Below are positions 1-7,096 of a stretch of DNA of 17,669 nucleotides, piece after piece. The position numbers and the translations under genes were made by a program. Each line of letters begins with the position of its first letter. Position 1 is the stretch's first letter. Where the stretch lies: the NCBI GenBank assembly GCA_012513595.1, contig JAAZBY010000441.1, forward strand, positions 1 to 17,669, written 5' to 3'. The DNA is from Chloroflexota bacterium. Lineage in GTDB: Bacteria > Chloroflexota > Anaerolineae > UBA1429. The notes under the pieces were generated by a model that saw nothing but the letters and a program-made list of their open reading frames with translations, made no database searches and was not told where the DNA came from.

Positions 1-759
1 GTCCGCGGCGATGCTCCGCACGTTGGCGATCGTCCCGAAGGTGAGCTGCTCGTGCCCCTCCTCGCCATGGCGCGCGCCGCGCGACGCGGAAAAGTGGCGC
101 GTCCGGGCGCGGAACGCCGGTACCTCGTCGACGGACGCGTAGGTGCCGGCGAGCAGCCCCTGCATGAGGGCCATGTAGGCGATGACGCTCATTCCGTACT
201 TGCGGCAGGAAGGCAACACCTCGAGCTCGATGGCCCGCGTCAGCAGGTTGTAGCAGAGCTGGTTGCTGGCGACGGGGCAACCGGTCCAGACGATCTTCTC
301 CATCTGCTGCACGCCGTGGTTAGAAACGCCCAGGGTGCGCACTTTGCCCTCGGACTGCAGCTCCTCGAGCATGGCGACGGCACCCTCGACGTTCTCCGGG
401 GGCATGGGCCAGTGGACCTGGTACAGGTCGACATAATCCGTGCGCAGCCGCCTGAGGCTCGCCTCGAGGTGGGCACGCAGAGTGGCCGGCTCGGTGTTGC
501 GCGGCGCGATCTTGGTGGCGATCACGGCGCGGTCGCGGCGGTCGGCCAGCGCCTTGCCGACGATCTCCTCGCTGCGGCCGTCGTTGTAGGCCTCGGCCGT
601 GTCAAAAAAGGTGATGCCGCTATCCAGAGCGGCATGAATGGTCGCCACCGCCTGGCGTTCGTCCACGTCTCCCCAGCCGTCGCCGCCGCCCAGGGGCCAG
701 CATCCCAGGCCGATGACGCTCACTCGCAGATCGGACCCACCCAACGCTCGCAGTTCCAC
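1..759 (-). CDS. Aldo/keto reductase, 3' end cut by the window
   Basis: This is an NAD(P)H-dependent oxidoreductase of the aldo/keto reductase superfamily, which folds as a cytoplasmic TIM barrel. 253 residues are visible and the C-terminus lies beyond the window start. The classic catalytic tetrad is intact: Asp53 and Tyr58 in FFDTAEAYNDG, Lys83 in IATKIAP and His116 in YQVHWP. The downstream GVSNHG and SNQLCYNLL segments are also typical of the family. The start is GTG at 759-757, preceded by GGGAGG seven bases upstream; there is no ATG near the family N-terminus. It is divergent from the AAC(3)-like gene and has its own promoter. The substrate cannot be told from the sequence. The neighbouring sulfatase and acetyltransferase suggest sugar or polyol chemistry, but that is inference. 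Confidence 0.93.
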   Translation of the reverse strand, partial: MELRALGGSDLRVSVIGLGCWPLGGGDGWGDVDERQAVATIHAALDSGITFFDTAEAYNDGRSEEIVGKALADRRDRAVIATKIAPRNTEPATLRAHLEASLRRLRTDYVDLYQVHWPMPPENVEGAVAMLEELQSEGKVRTLGVSNHGVQQMEKIVWTGCPVASNQLCYNLLTRAIELEVLPSCRKYGMSVIAYMALMQGLLAGTYASVDEVPAFRARTRHFSASRGARHGEEGHEQLTFGTIANVRSIAAD

Positions 760-822
760 TACGCGTCCTCCCACTGACTACACGCCAACGCCCGCGCACT
801 GACGAGGGCCAATACCTTTGCG

Positions 823-851
823 ATGGTAGACGGTGCAAGAGGATCTGTCAA
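823..851 (-). promoter_or_regulatory. Sigma-70 promoter for the aldo/keto reductase
   Basis: Read on the minus strand, TTGACA (851-846, perfect -35) is followed after exactly 17 bases by TACCAT (828-823, 4 of 6 matches to the -10). Transcription would begin near 815, giving a leader of about 55 bases before the GTG start at 759. Confidence 0.6.
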
Positions 852-879
852 TGCGACTGTCGTTGGCCGAAGGGGTTCG

Positions 880-895
880 CGCCGGCTTACCGGCG
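880..895. promoter_or_regulatory. Perfect inverted repeat between divergent promoters
   Basis: CGCCGG-CTTA-CCGGCG is a perfect 6-base inverted repeat with a 4-base loop. It sits between the two divergent -35 boxes (846-851 and 912-917). It could be an operator controlling both directions, but in DNA this GC-rich a chance palindrome is also plausible. Confidence 0.2.
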
Positions 896-911
896 TCTGG
901 GGTGCGGCGCG

Positions 912-940
912 TTGACGATCGCTCGGCCGCCATCTAGAAT
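912..940 (+). promoter_or_regulatory. Sigma-70 promoter for the AAC(3)-like gene and sulfatase
   Basis: TTGACG (912-917) and TAGAAT (935-940) are separated by exactly 17 bases. Each has five of six consensus bases. The start of transcription would be near 947, about 44 bases before the ATG at 991. Confidence 0.7.
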
Positions 941-990
941 GGCCGCCGTTGGGCCAGCCGAACCCGGCCTCGTAGGAGAATGATAGGTTC

Positions 991-1875
991 ATGACCGTGT
1001 CACCCCAGGCGGATCTGTCGCACGTCACGCCCGCTGACCTGGCCCGAGCCCTCGTCGACCTCGGCATCGGCACCGGGATGGGCCTCATGGTCCACTCGTC
1101 GCTCAGCAGTTTCGGCAATCTCGTGGGGGGCGCGCCGACCCTCATCGAGGGCCTCATGGCCGCAGTGGGGCCGCAGGGCACGATCATGATGCCCTCGTTC
1201 AACCACGGGGCGGCGTTCAGACCGGGTGCCCCCGGCTACTATGATCCCCGCGAGACCCCTACGCGGAATGGCCTGGTGCCCGATACCTTCTGGCGCCTGC
1301 CCGGCGTGCGCCGCAGCCTGGACCCGACCCATCCCTTCGCCGCCTGGGGGGTCCAGGCCGAGCGCTACATCAGCGGGCACCATCGCACGCTGACCATGGG
1401 GCCTGACTCTCCGCTCGGCCTGCTGGGGCGCGAGGGAGGTTACGGCTTGCTGGTGGGGGTGGGCTTTCGCTCCAACAGCTACCATCATGTGGCCGAAACC
1501 ACCAACCACGCCCCCTGCCTGGGGCGGCGCACCGAGGCCCACCCGGTGCACCTGCCGGACGGGCGTACCGTGCTGGGGCGCACCTGTGGCTGGCGCTCGG
1601 CGCGCTGCCCCTTTACTGACGAGCAGCGCTACCCCGCCATCATCGAGGGGCGCCGGCTCGCTCGCCGCGTGAGGGTGGGGGGGAGCGAGCTGACCCTCTT
1701 CCGGTTGAGCGACTGCGCCGAGGTGGTGCTGGAGATGCTCCGTTCAGGGGCCGATGGCTACCCGCCCTGCGCGCGCTGCCCGATCCGGCCGCGGCACAAC
1801 GAGTACACCGTCCCCTCCGACTGGGACGATGAGCGCGAGGCCCTCCGCCCCGACTCGGAGGCGTGGACCTACTAG
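991..1875 (+). CDS. AAC(3)-family N-acetyltransferase
   Basis: This 294-residue protein belongs to the AAC(3)/YokD family, which moves an acetyl group from acetyl-CoA to an amine, classically N3 of 2-deoxystreptamine aminoglycosides. Family marks are visible in order. VHSSL (34-38) and the LxxAVGPQGTIMMPSF block (55-70) come first. DPTHPFAAWG (111-120) follows; here the usual His-Ser is His-Pro. The GGYGLLVGVG block and the HxxE pair (His166, Glu169) complete the set. Length matches the family at about 260-290 residues. The C-terminus carries a CxxC (Cys260, Cys263) of unknown role. The start is ATG 991 with AGGAGA about 11 bases upstream. The sulfatase follows 86 bases later on the same strand. 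Many members are not resistance enzymes, so a chromosomal housekeeping or sugar-amine substrate is as likely as an aminoglycoside. Confidence 0.88.
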   Translation: MTVSPQADLSHVTPADLARALVDLGIGTGMGLMVHSSLSSFGNLVGGAPTLIEGLMAAVGPQGTIMMPSFNHGAAFRPGAPGYYDPRETPTRNGLVPDTFWRLPGVRRSLDPTHPFAAWGVQAERYISGHHRTLTMGPDSPLGLLGREGGYGLLVGVGFRSNSYHHVAETTNHAPCLGRRTEAHPVHLPDGRTVLGRTCGWRSARCPFTDEQRYPAIIEGRRLARRVRVGGSELTLFRLSDCAEVVLEMLRSGADGYPPCARCPIRPRHNEYTVPSDWDDEREALRPDSEAWTY

Positions 1876-1947
1876 CGCCCGGCGGCGCTGCGGGCGTACT
1901 TGCCGACTCTGGACGTCCTGCGCCCGTGCGGGGTGCGTCCCCTGGCC

Positions 1948-1955
1948 GAGAGGAG
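1948..1955 (+). promoter_or_regulatory. Ribosome binding site fixing the sulfatase GTG start
   Basis: GAGAGGAG lies six bases before GTG 1962. It favours this start over the upstream in-frame ATG at 1863, which would overlap the end of the acetyltransferase and add 33 residues with no family resemblance. Confidence 0.75.
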
Positions 1956-1961
1956 CGATCT

Positions 1962-3404
1962 GTGAACCTGATCCTGTTCATCCCGGATGAGATGCGCGCC
2001 GAGAGCGTCTCGTGCTATGGGCACCCCGTCGTCCGGATGCCGAACTACGACCGGCTGGCGGCCGAGGGCGTCCGCTTTGAGCAGTGTCACGTCCAGCACA
2101 CGGTCTGTTCGCCGTCACGCTGCAGCATGATGACCGGCTGGTACCCGCACGTCTCCGGGCACCGCACGCTCTGGCATCTGCTGCGCCCTCACGAGCCCAG
2201 CCTGTTCCGCACCCTGCGTGAGGCAGGCTACTACGTCGAGTGGTATGGGAAGAACGATCTGTATGCGCGCGAGTCGTTCCCGCTGTGCGTGGACCGCTAT
2301 GCGCATTTTCCCGGGGGGCATGCTGGCCCGAACGCGCACCAGCCTGGCGACGCCGCCTACTACTCGTTCGACTATGCCGAGTTCCCGGGGTCGGTGGAGG
2401 ACACCGGCGACATGCGCTGCGTGCGCGCCGGGATCGACTTTTTGCGCTCGCGTCGGCCCGGCGATCCGCCGTTCGTCCTCTATCTGCCCCTCTCGATGCC
2501 CCACCCGCCCTACGCGGCGCCAGCCCCCTACCACACCATGTACGACGCGGCCGCCCTCCCGCCGCTGCGGCCGGCGGGGCTGCCCGGCAAGCCGGACTTT
2601 TACGAGGGCATTCGCGAGTACCGCCGCCTGGATCGGCTCCCCGCGGGGTTCCTCGAGCGGCTCCAGGCCACCTACCTGGGCATGAACAGCTGCGTGGACT
2701 GGATGCTCGGGGAACTGCTGGATGCCCTCGATGAGACGGGCCTGGCCGATAGCACCTGCCTGGTGGCCACAGCGGACCACGGCGACTGGTCAGGCGACTA
2801 TGGCCTGGTAGAAAAGTGGCCCAGCGCCCTGGATGACACGCTCACGCGCGTGCCGCTGATCATCCGTGCGCCGGGGGCTAAGGCAGGGCACATTGTGCAG
2901 GGGCCGGTGGAGCTCATGGACGTCATGGCGACGGCCCTGGACCTGGCCGGCGTCGAGGCGCAGCACACGCACCTGGCCCGCTCGCTCGTCCCGCAGCTGC
3001 GGGGTGAGGCGGACGACCTGGGCCGGGCGGTGTACGCCGAGGGGGGCTACGACCTGCACGAACCGCGCTCTTTCGAGGGGCGCTGGGCTGACTATGACAT
3101 CCCGCGTGACCCGACGCATATCTACTGGCCGAAGGGGCTCCTCCAGCAGGAGCGCCCGCTGAGCGTCTGCCGGGCAACGATGATCCGCACGCTCGACCAC
3201 AAACTGGTGCGCCGCCCTTCCGGGCAGAGCGAGCTGTACGACCTGCAGGCCGACCCGCGTGAACTCGCCAACCTGTACGACGATCCCGGCCACCGCGCGG
3301 TGCGCGACGACCTCGAGCGGCGCCTACTGGACTGGTACATCCGCACAGCCGACGTGGTGCCTTGGGAGGAAGACCCACGGGGCCTGCCGAGCGCGTCGCG
3401 CTAG
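1962..3404 (+). CDS. Type I (formylglycine) sulfatase
   Basis: This 480-residue alkaline-phosphatase-fold sulfatase hydrolyses sulfate esters. Cys49 in the CSPSR motif is the residue that would be oxidised to formylglycine, with Arg53 alongside. Asp9 and Glu10 in FIPDEMR, then Asp272 and His273 in TADHGD, are the expected metal ligands. His181 in MPHPPY and Lys285 match further sulfate-binding positions. The usual GKWH block reads GKND (Lys97, Asp99), so the family His is not there. The C-terminal block (SELYDLQADPRE..NL) is the standard sulfatase ending. No signal peptide is seen, and no formylglycine-generating enzyme lies in the window. It probably shares a transcript with the acetyltransferase. 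The substrate (sulfated polysaccharide, glycosaminoglycan fragment or small ester) cannot be read from sequence. Confidence in the family is high. Confidence 0.93.
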   Translation: MNLILFIPDEMRAESVSCYGHPVVRMPNYDRLAAEGVRFEQCHVQHTVCSPSRCSMMTGWYPHVSGHRTLWHLLRPHEPSLFRTLREAGYYVEWYGKNDLYARESFPLCVDRYAHFPGGHAGPNAHQPGDAAYYSFDYAEFPGSVEDTGDMRCVRAGIDFLRSRRPGDPPFVLYLPLSMPHPPYAAPAPYHTMYDAAALPPLRPAGLPGKPDFYEGIREYRRLDRLPAGFLERLQATYLGMNSCVDWMLGELLDALDETGLADSTCLVATADHGDWSGDYGLVEKWPSALDDTLTRVPLIIRAPGAKAGHIVQGPVELMDVMATALDLAGVEAQHTHLARSLVPQLRGEADDLGRAVYAEGGYDLHEPRSFEGRWADYDIPRDPTHIYWPKGLLQQERPLSVCRATMIRTLDHKLVRRPSGQSELYDLQADPRELANLYDDPGHRAVRDDLERRLLDWYIRTADVVPWEEDPRGLPSASR

Positions 3405-3432
3405 GCGCCGGGTGAGCGCGCTGGGAGGACGT

Positions 3433-4635
3433 TCAGGCGACGCTGGATACGTCATCAGCGGCGCGGGCCAGGTGCCGGCGCGCCTCCCGGCGCAGGTCCT
3501 CGATGGCCTCCTCGTAGACGCGGAGGAGGTTTTCGGCCCCCTGTGTGGCGCTGAACTGCTGCGCCGCCCTTTTCCCCGCCTCGGCCAGAGAGCGGCGTAG
3601 ATCAGCGTCGTCGACGAGCATGGCCATTTTGACGGCCAAAGCCCGAAAGTGAGGCTGAGACAGGAGGCCGCTAACGCCGTCCACGATCACGTCGCGGACG
3701 AACGGGGCGTCGTAGGCCACCACCGGCAGCCCCGAGGCCATCGCCTCGCTGAGCACCAGGGGCTGCACCTCTCTCTGCGCGGAAAAGACGAACGCATCGG
3801 CTGCTTGGAGGTGCGCGGCCACCTCACCAAAGGGCACCATGCCGGCGAACACCACTACTGAGGAAACGTGCAGCTCCTCGGCCTTCCTCTCGAGAGTGGC
3901 CCGCTCTGGCCCGTCTCCGATGATCAGCAGGCGGACGTTCTGGCGACGGTGCTGGAGCGCGGCAAAGGCCTGGAGCAGCTCCGATAGTCCCTTTTCCGGA
4001 GACAGGCGCGCCGTCACGACGAAGGTGAAGCGGTCGCCCAGGCCGTACCTCTCCCGGATGGCCCGAGACTCGGCCGCAGAGAAGGCGCCGCTGGGGAGCG
4101 GCGTGGGCACAACGACGACGCGGGGTTCCAGCTCCGGAAGGTCCGCCACGATCTGCCCACGTACGGTGGCGGTCGGCGCAATGATGCGCTGGCAGCGACG
4201 CATGAACGCGACCACTGCCCGACGGCAGCAGGCGTTCATCGCCGCGCTGCCAAGGGCCAGGTGGTCCCAGTACCGCGCGTACTGGCTGTGGACGGTGTAC
4301 ACCAGCGGAATGCCCGCCGCGCGCGCCTGATGCGCTGCCACCCAACCCAGCATCACCGGGTGGTGAGTGTGGACGATCTCGAGCCCCAGGCCGGCGGTCA
4401 GCCGTGCCAACCTGGGCGAGATCGGTATGGGCAGACGGTACAGGCGGCCGTTCTCGATCGGCAGAGTGGGGTAGCGGTAGACTTCCGGGTCGCGATCCAC
4501 GTAGCCTGGCGCCGCGGGGGCGAAGAGGAAGACCGTCTGCCCGCTGTTGCGCAGGGCCTCGCGGAAGGTGGAGATGGAGCGAACGACACCATTGATGCGC
4601 GGCTCGTAGCAGTTGGTGTAAAAGCCGATGCGCAC
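3433..4635 (-). CDS. GT4 family glycosyltransferase, downstream copy
   Basis: A retaining GT-B glycosyltransferase of family GT4, 400 residues, probably cytoplasmic and membrane-associated. The N-terminal acceptor domain opens with IGFYTNCYEPRINGVV, like the glucosyltransferases that act on diacylglycerol. The HTHHP motif (89-93) follows. The nucleotide-sugar domain has RLSPEKG (210-216), GDGPER and the E-x7-E pair (Glu289, Glu297). Within that pair the usual small-aromatic loop reads VQP. The start is GTG at 4635, with AGGAG upstream on the minus strand. It lies 50 bases downstream of its paralogue and probably shares its transcript. A gapless hand alignment with that copy gives about 235 identities in 400. 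The likely product is a glycolipid or cell-envelope glycan, but the acceptor and sugar are inferred only. Confidence 0.92.
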   Translation of the reverse strand: MRIGFYTNCYEPRINGVVRSISTFREALRNSGQTVFLFAPAAPGYVDRDPEVYRYPTLPIENGRLYRLPIPISPRLARLTAGLGLEIVHTHHPVMLGWVAAHQARAAGIPLVYTVHSQYARYWDHLALGSAAMNACCRRAVVAFMRRCQRIIAPTATVRGQIVADLPELEPRVVVVPTPLPSGAFSAAESRAIRERYGLGDRFTFVVTARLSPEKGLSELLQAFAALQHRRQNVRLLIIGDGPERATLERKAEELHVSSVVVFAGMVPFGEVAAHLQAADAFVFSAQREVQPLVLSEAMASGLPVVAYDAPFVRDVIVDGVSGLLSQPHFRALAVKMAMLVDDADLRRSLAEAGKRAAQQFSATQGAENLLRVYEEAIEDLRREARRHLARAADDVSSVA

Positions 4636-4685
4636 TGGTCGCTCCTACTGCGCCCGGCGCCAGCCGCGGCGCGTGCGACGAGCCC

Positions 4686-5888
4686 TCAGACGCCTTCGGC
4701 GCTTTCGCCCGTGGAACCGATGCTCCGCGCCAGGGTATCGCTCCGCAGCTGGGCAACGGCATCCTCGTAGATGCACGCTAGCTGCTGGGCGCGCTCCTCG
4801 GCTCCGTAGCGGCGCGCGGTGACCAACCCCTGCGCCGCCAGGTTCCGGCGCAGTTCCTCGTGGTCCACCAGCGTGGCCATCTTGATGGCCAGCGCCCGGT
4901 AGTGGGGCCTGGCCAGCAGCCCGTTCTGTCCATCCACGATGATATCGCGGATAAAGGGCGCATCGTAGGCGACCACGGGCAACCCCACGGCCATGGCCTC
5001 GTTGAGTACCAGGCCCTGCGCCTCGACGCGGGAGGTGAACACAAAGGCATCCGCGGCCTGCAGGTGCGCCGCAACCTGCGAGAAGGGGACCATCCCCGCA
5101 AAGATCACCGCGTCGTCGATGCGCAGCTCGATCGCCTCGGTCTCCAGATCCTCTCGCTCGGGGCCATCCCCGAGGATCAGCAGGCGCACGTCATCCCGCC
5201 GACGTCGCAGGGAAGCGATCGCCTGCAGCAGCTCTGACAGTCCCTTCTCTGCGGACAGCCTGGAGACCACGGCGAAGGTGAAATGCTCGTCGAGCCCATA
5301 CTTGGTGCGCAGATCCCGAGAGACGACGCCCGGGAACGCCTCCACCGGGAGAGGGGTGGGGAGCACGACGACGCGCCCGGCCAGCGCGGGGGCATCCCGG
5401 AGGACCTGGTCGCGCGCGGCCGAAGTGGGGGCGATGATGCGCTGGCAGAGCGCCATGTAGCGGACAACTGCCTGGCGAGAGACCGCTCTCACCACCCGGC
5501 CGCCCACGGGCAGGTAGGCGCCATAGTGCTGGTACTGGCTGTGCAACGTAAAGACGAGCGGGATGCCGGCGCGCCGGGCGTGCCTGGCAGCCACCCACCC
5601 CAGCATGGCGGGATGGTGGCTGTGGATCACATCCAAGTGAAGGTCAGCGCTCAACTTGCCCAGCCGCCGCGAGAAGGGCAGCGCCAGCCGGTAGAGGGCG
5701 TTGTTATCCCAGGGCAGGGCAGGATAGCGGTACACGTCGGGCTCGTCGTCAAGGTACCCGGGTGCCGCTGGCGCAAACAGGTGCACCTCGTGGCCGAGGT
5801 TCAGCAGCGCCTGGCGAAAGACCGCAATCGACCGCACGACGCCGTTGATGCGGGGCTTGTAGCAGTTGGTGTAGAAGCCGATGCGCAC
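4686..5888 (-). CDS. GT4 family glycosyltransferase, upstream copy
   Basis: This paralogue of the downstream gene is also exactly 400 residues and begins IGFYTNCYKPRINGVV. It keeps the HSHHP motif (89-93), RLSAEKG (210-216), GDGPER (240-245) and E-x7-E (Glu289, Glu297) with an AQG loop closer to the GT4 norm. The start is GTG 5888, fixed by AGAGGAG six bases before it. A longer reading upstream to 6179 is open but adds 97 residues unlike any GT4 N-terminus. The two copies start the same way (GTGCGCATCGG after a GGAGC-type site). It is the first gene of the pair and has a promoter at 6037-6065. The proposed role is transfer of a hexose to a lipid or envelope acceptor, as in diacylglycerol alpha-glucosyltransferases and related mannosyltransferases. 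That is a family-level inference. Confidence 0.92.
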   Translation of the reverse strand: MRIGFYTNCYKPRINGVVRSIAVFRQALLNLGHEVHLFAPAAPGYLDDEPDVYRYPALPWDNNALYRLALPFSRRLGKLSADLHLDVIHSHHPAMLGWVAARHARRAGIPLVFTLHSQYQHYGAYLPVGGRVVRAVSRQAVVRYMALCQRIIAPTSAARDQVLRDAPALAGRVVVLPTPLPVEAFPGVVSRDLRTKYGLDEHFTFAVVSRLSAEKGLSELLQAIASLRRRRDDVRLLILGDGPEREDLETEAIELRIDDAVIFAGMVPFSQVAAHLQAADAFVFTSRVEAQGLVLNEAMAVGLPVVAYDAPFIRDIIVDGQNGLLARPHYRALAIKMATLVDHEELRRNLAAQGLVTARRYGAEERAQQLACIYEDAVAQLRSDTLARSIGSTGESAEGV

Positions 5889-6036
5889 AGGGCGCTCCTC
5901 TGCCGTGCAAGGGTCGTGACCTATCGGGCGATGGCTGGGCTGCGGTTGGCTAGGACGACCTGTAAGGCCCCGCAGCGGTGCAGCTGGCCCGCGCCGCAAG
6001 GGCCCGGCACCAGGCAGCCGGACGACGTTAGCTGTC

Positions 6037-6065
6037 GTTGTACTCTGCCTGTAGTCCCTCGTCAA
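6037..6065 (-). promoter_or_regulatory. Promoter for the GT4 pair
   Basis: On the minus strand TTGACG (6065-6060) is followed after 17 bases by TACAAC (6042-6037), with five and four consensus matches. It is the best pair upstream of the first glycosyltransferase. Confidence 0.5.
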
Positions 6066-6104
6066 ATCGGGTCGGCCGGTTGCACGCCCCTTTTCCTGCA
6101 TCGG

Positions 6105-6133
6105 TTGACAGGGCTGCCTCGCTCGCCTATATC
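6105..6133 (+). promoter_or_regulatory. Near-consensus promoter for the HAD phosphatase
   Basis: TTGACA (6105-6110, perfect) and TATATC (6128-6133) are separated by exactly 17 bases. It is one of the strongest promoters in the window. Transcription would start near 6140, about 70 bases before the GTG at 6209. Confidence 0.75.
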
Positions 6134-6208
6134 GTACCGTGCCTGGGAGAGGGTACCCCGGGCGAGTGACCGCCCACATGCTGACTAGCCTACGATGGAG
6201 TGTGCCAA

Positions 6209-7039
6209 GTGACCAATGCGCCGGCCAGTTTCGAGGTTCTCCGCACCGACGTGCCGCGCGGTGCCATTCGCCATGCCTTATTCGACTTTGATGGCACGCT
6301 GTCTCTGATCCGCGAGGGCTGGCAGGGCGTCATGGTGCCGCTGATGGTGCGCGTTCTGGCCGCCACGCCGGCCGCCGAGCCCCCGGAGGCCATCGAGGCG
6401 CTGGTGCGCGCCTACGTCGACCGCACTACGGGCATTCAAACCATCTACCAGATGATGGGCCTGACGGACATGGTGCGCGAGCGGGGCGGCGAGCCCCTCC
6501 CGGCCACCGCCTACAAGCAGCAGTACCTGGACGAGCTCTGGGAGCGCATCAAGGGGCGCGTCGCAGGCCTCAAAGCCGGGAGCATTCCGCGTGAGGACCT
6601 GATGGTGCCCGGGGCCGAGCAGGTGCTGACATCCCTGGCGGAGCGTGGCGTGCGCTGCTACCTAGCCAGCGGCACCGACCTGGAGTACGTTCGCGACGAG
6701 GTCACCGCCCTGGGCCTGGCGGACTACTTTGATGGCCACATCTACGGCGCCGTCGCCGACCTGGGAGCCTTCTCGAAGGCCATGGTGATCGAGGCGATCC
6801 TGCGGGACAACGACCTGCACGGGCACGAACTGGTCACCTTTGGCGACGGTTACGTAGAGATCGAAGAGACCGTCGCAGTCGGCGGCCTCACCGTCGGCGT
6901 GGCCAGCGACGAGGTGGGGCGCTCGGGCCGCGTGGACCCTTGGAAGAGGGAACGCCTGGCCGAGGCCGGGGCACACATCATCGTGGCCGACTTTGGCCAC
7001 GTGGGCGCGCTGCTGGACTACCTGTTCGCGACCGACTAG
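6209..7039 (+). CDS. HAD-superfamily hydrolase (phosphatase)
   Basis: A 276-residue cytoplasmic HAD hydrolase, most likely a small-molecule phosphatase. Motif I is FDFDGT (nucleophile Asp26, acid/base Asp28). A helical cap follows at about 35-130. Motif II is Ser154 in YLASGTD, motif III is Lys190 in FSKAMV, and motif IV is GDGYVE (Asp213, Glu217), where Glu replaces the more common second Asp. The following stretch (GGLTVGVASDE) fits the HAD Rossmann core. I chose GTG 6209 because GGAG (6197-6200) lies eight bases upstream; the alternative GTG at 6200 would overlap that site. It has its own strong promoter and converges on the topoisomerase gene, with only 57 bases between them. The substrate is unknown; the divergent glycosyltransferases make a sugar phosphate plausible but unproven. 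Confidence 0.9.
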   Translation: MTNAPASFEVLRTDVPRGAIRHALFDFDGTLSLIREGWQGVMVPLMVRVLAATPAAEPPEAIEALVRAYVDRTTGIQTIYQMMGLTDMVRERGGEPLPATAYKQQYLDELWERIKGRVAGLKAGSIPREDLMVPGAEQVLTSLAERGVRCYLASGTDLEYVRDEVTALGLADYFDGHIYGAVADLGAFSKAMVIEAILRDNDLHGHELVTFGDGYVEIEETVAVGGLTVGVASDEVGRSGRVDPWKRERLAEAGAHIIVADFGHVGALLDYLFATD

Positions 7040-7096
7040 GGAGTGAGGTGACATAACTAGCCCCGGCCACCCGCGGAGGCGTCGGCTCCCCTTGGG

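Larger units (their letters stand above)
5889..6208. other. Divergent intergenic region, GT4 pair versus HAD gene
   Basis: These 320 bases hold two outward-facing promoters (6037-6065 minus, 6105-6133 plus), whose -35 boxes are about 40 bases apart. The GT4 transcript would have a leader of about 140 bases, GC-rich but without a structure I can name. No convincing small gene is seen. Confidence 0.6.

Noticed and set aside
52..777. Long plus-strand open frame opposite the aldo/keto reductase
   Set aside because: The minus strand encodes a protein with an intact reductase tetrad. The plus frame has no recognisable domain and is a GC-driven shadow.
991..1875. Reading the AAC(3)-like gene as an aminoglycoside resistance gene
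   Set aside because: The family is broad, many chromosomal members have no resistance role, and no mobile element or resistance context is present.
3824..4762. A 312-codon minus-strand frame overlapping the downstream GT4 gene in another register
   Set aside because: It is rich in Arg, Pro and Gly with no domain, whereas the other register has the complete GT4 motif set.
5889..6179. N-terminal extension of the upstream GT4 to position 6179
   Set aside because: It would cover the promoter and add sequence unlike GT4 starts. The GTG at 5888 has a good ribosome site and matches the paralogue start.
5283..6188. A 301-codon plus-strand frame opposite the upstream GT4 gene
   Set aside because: It overlaps a well-supported glycosyltransferase and its promoter region and shows no family motif.
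7040..7096. A bidirectional terminator between the convergent HAD and topoisomerase genes
   Set aside because: The 57 bases hold only a four-base stem (GGAG with CTCC) and no T-run, so no terminator can be supported.
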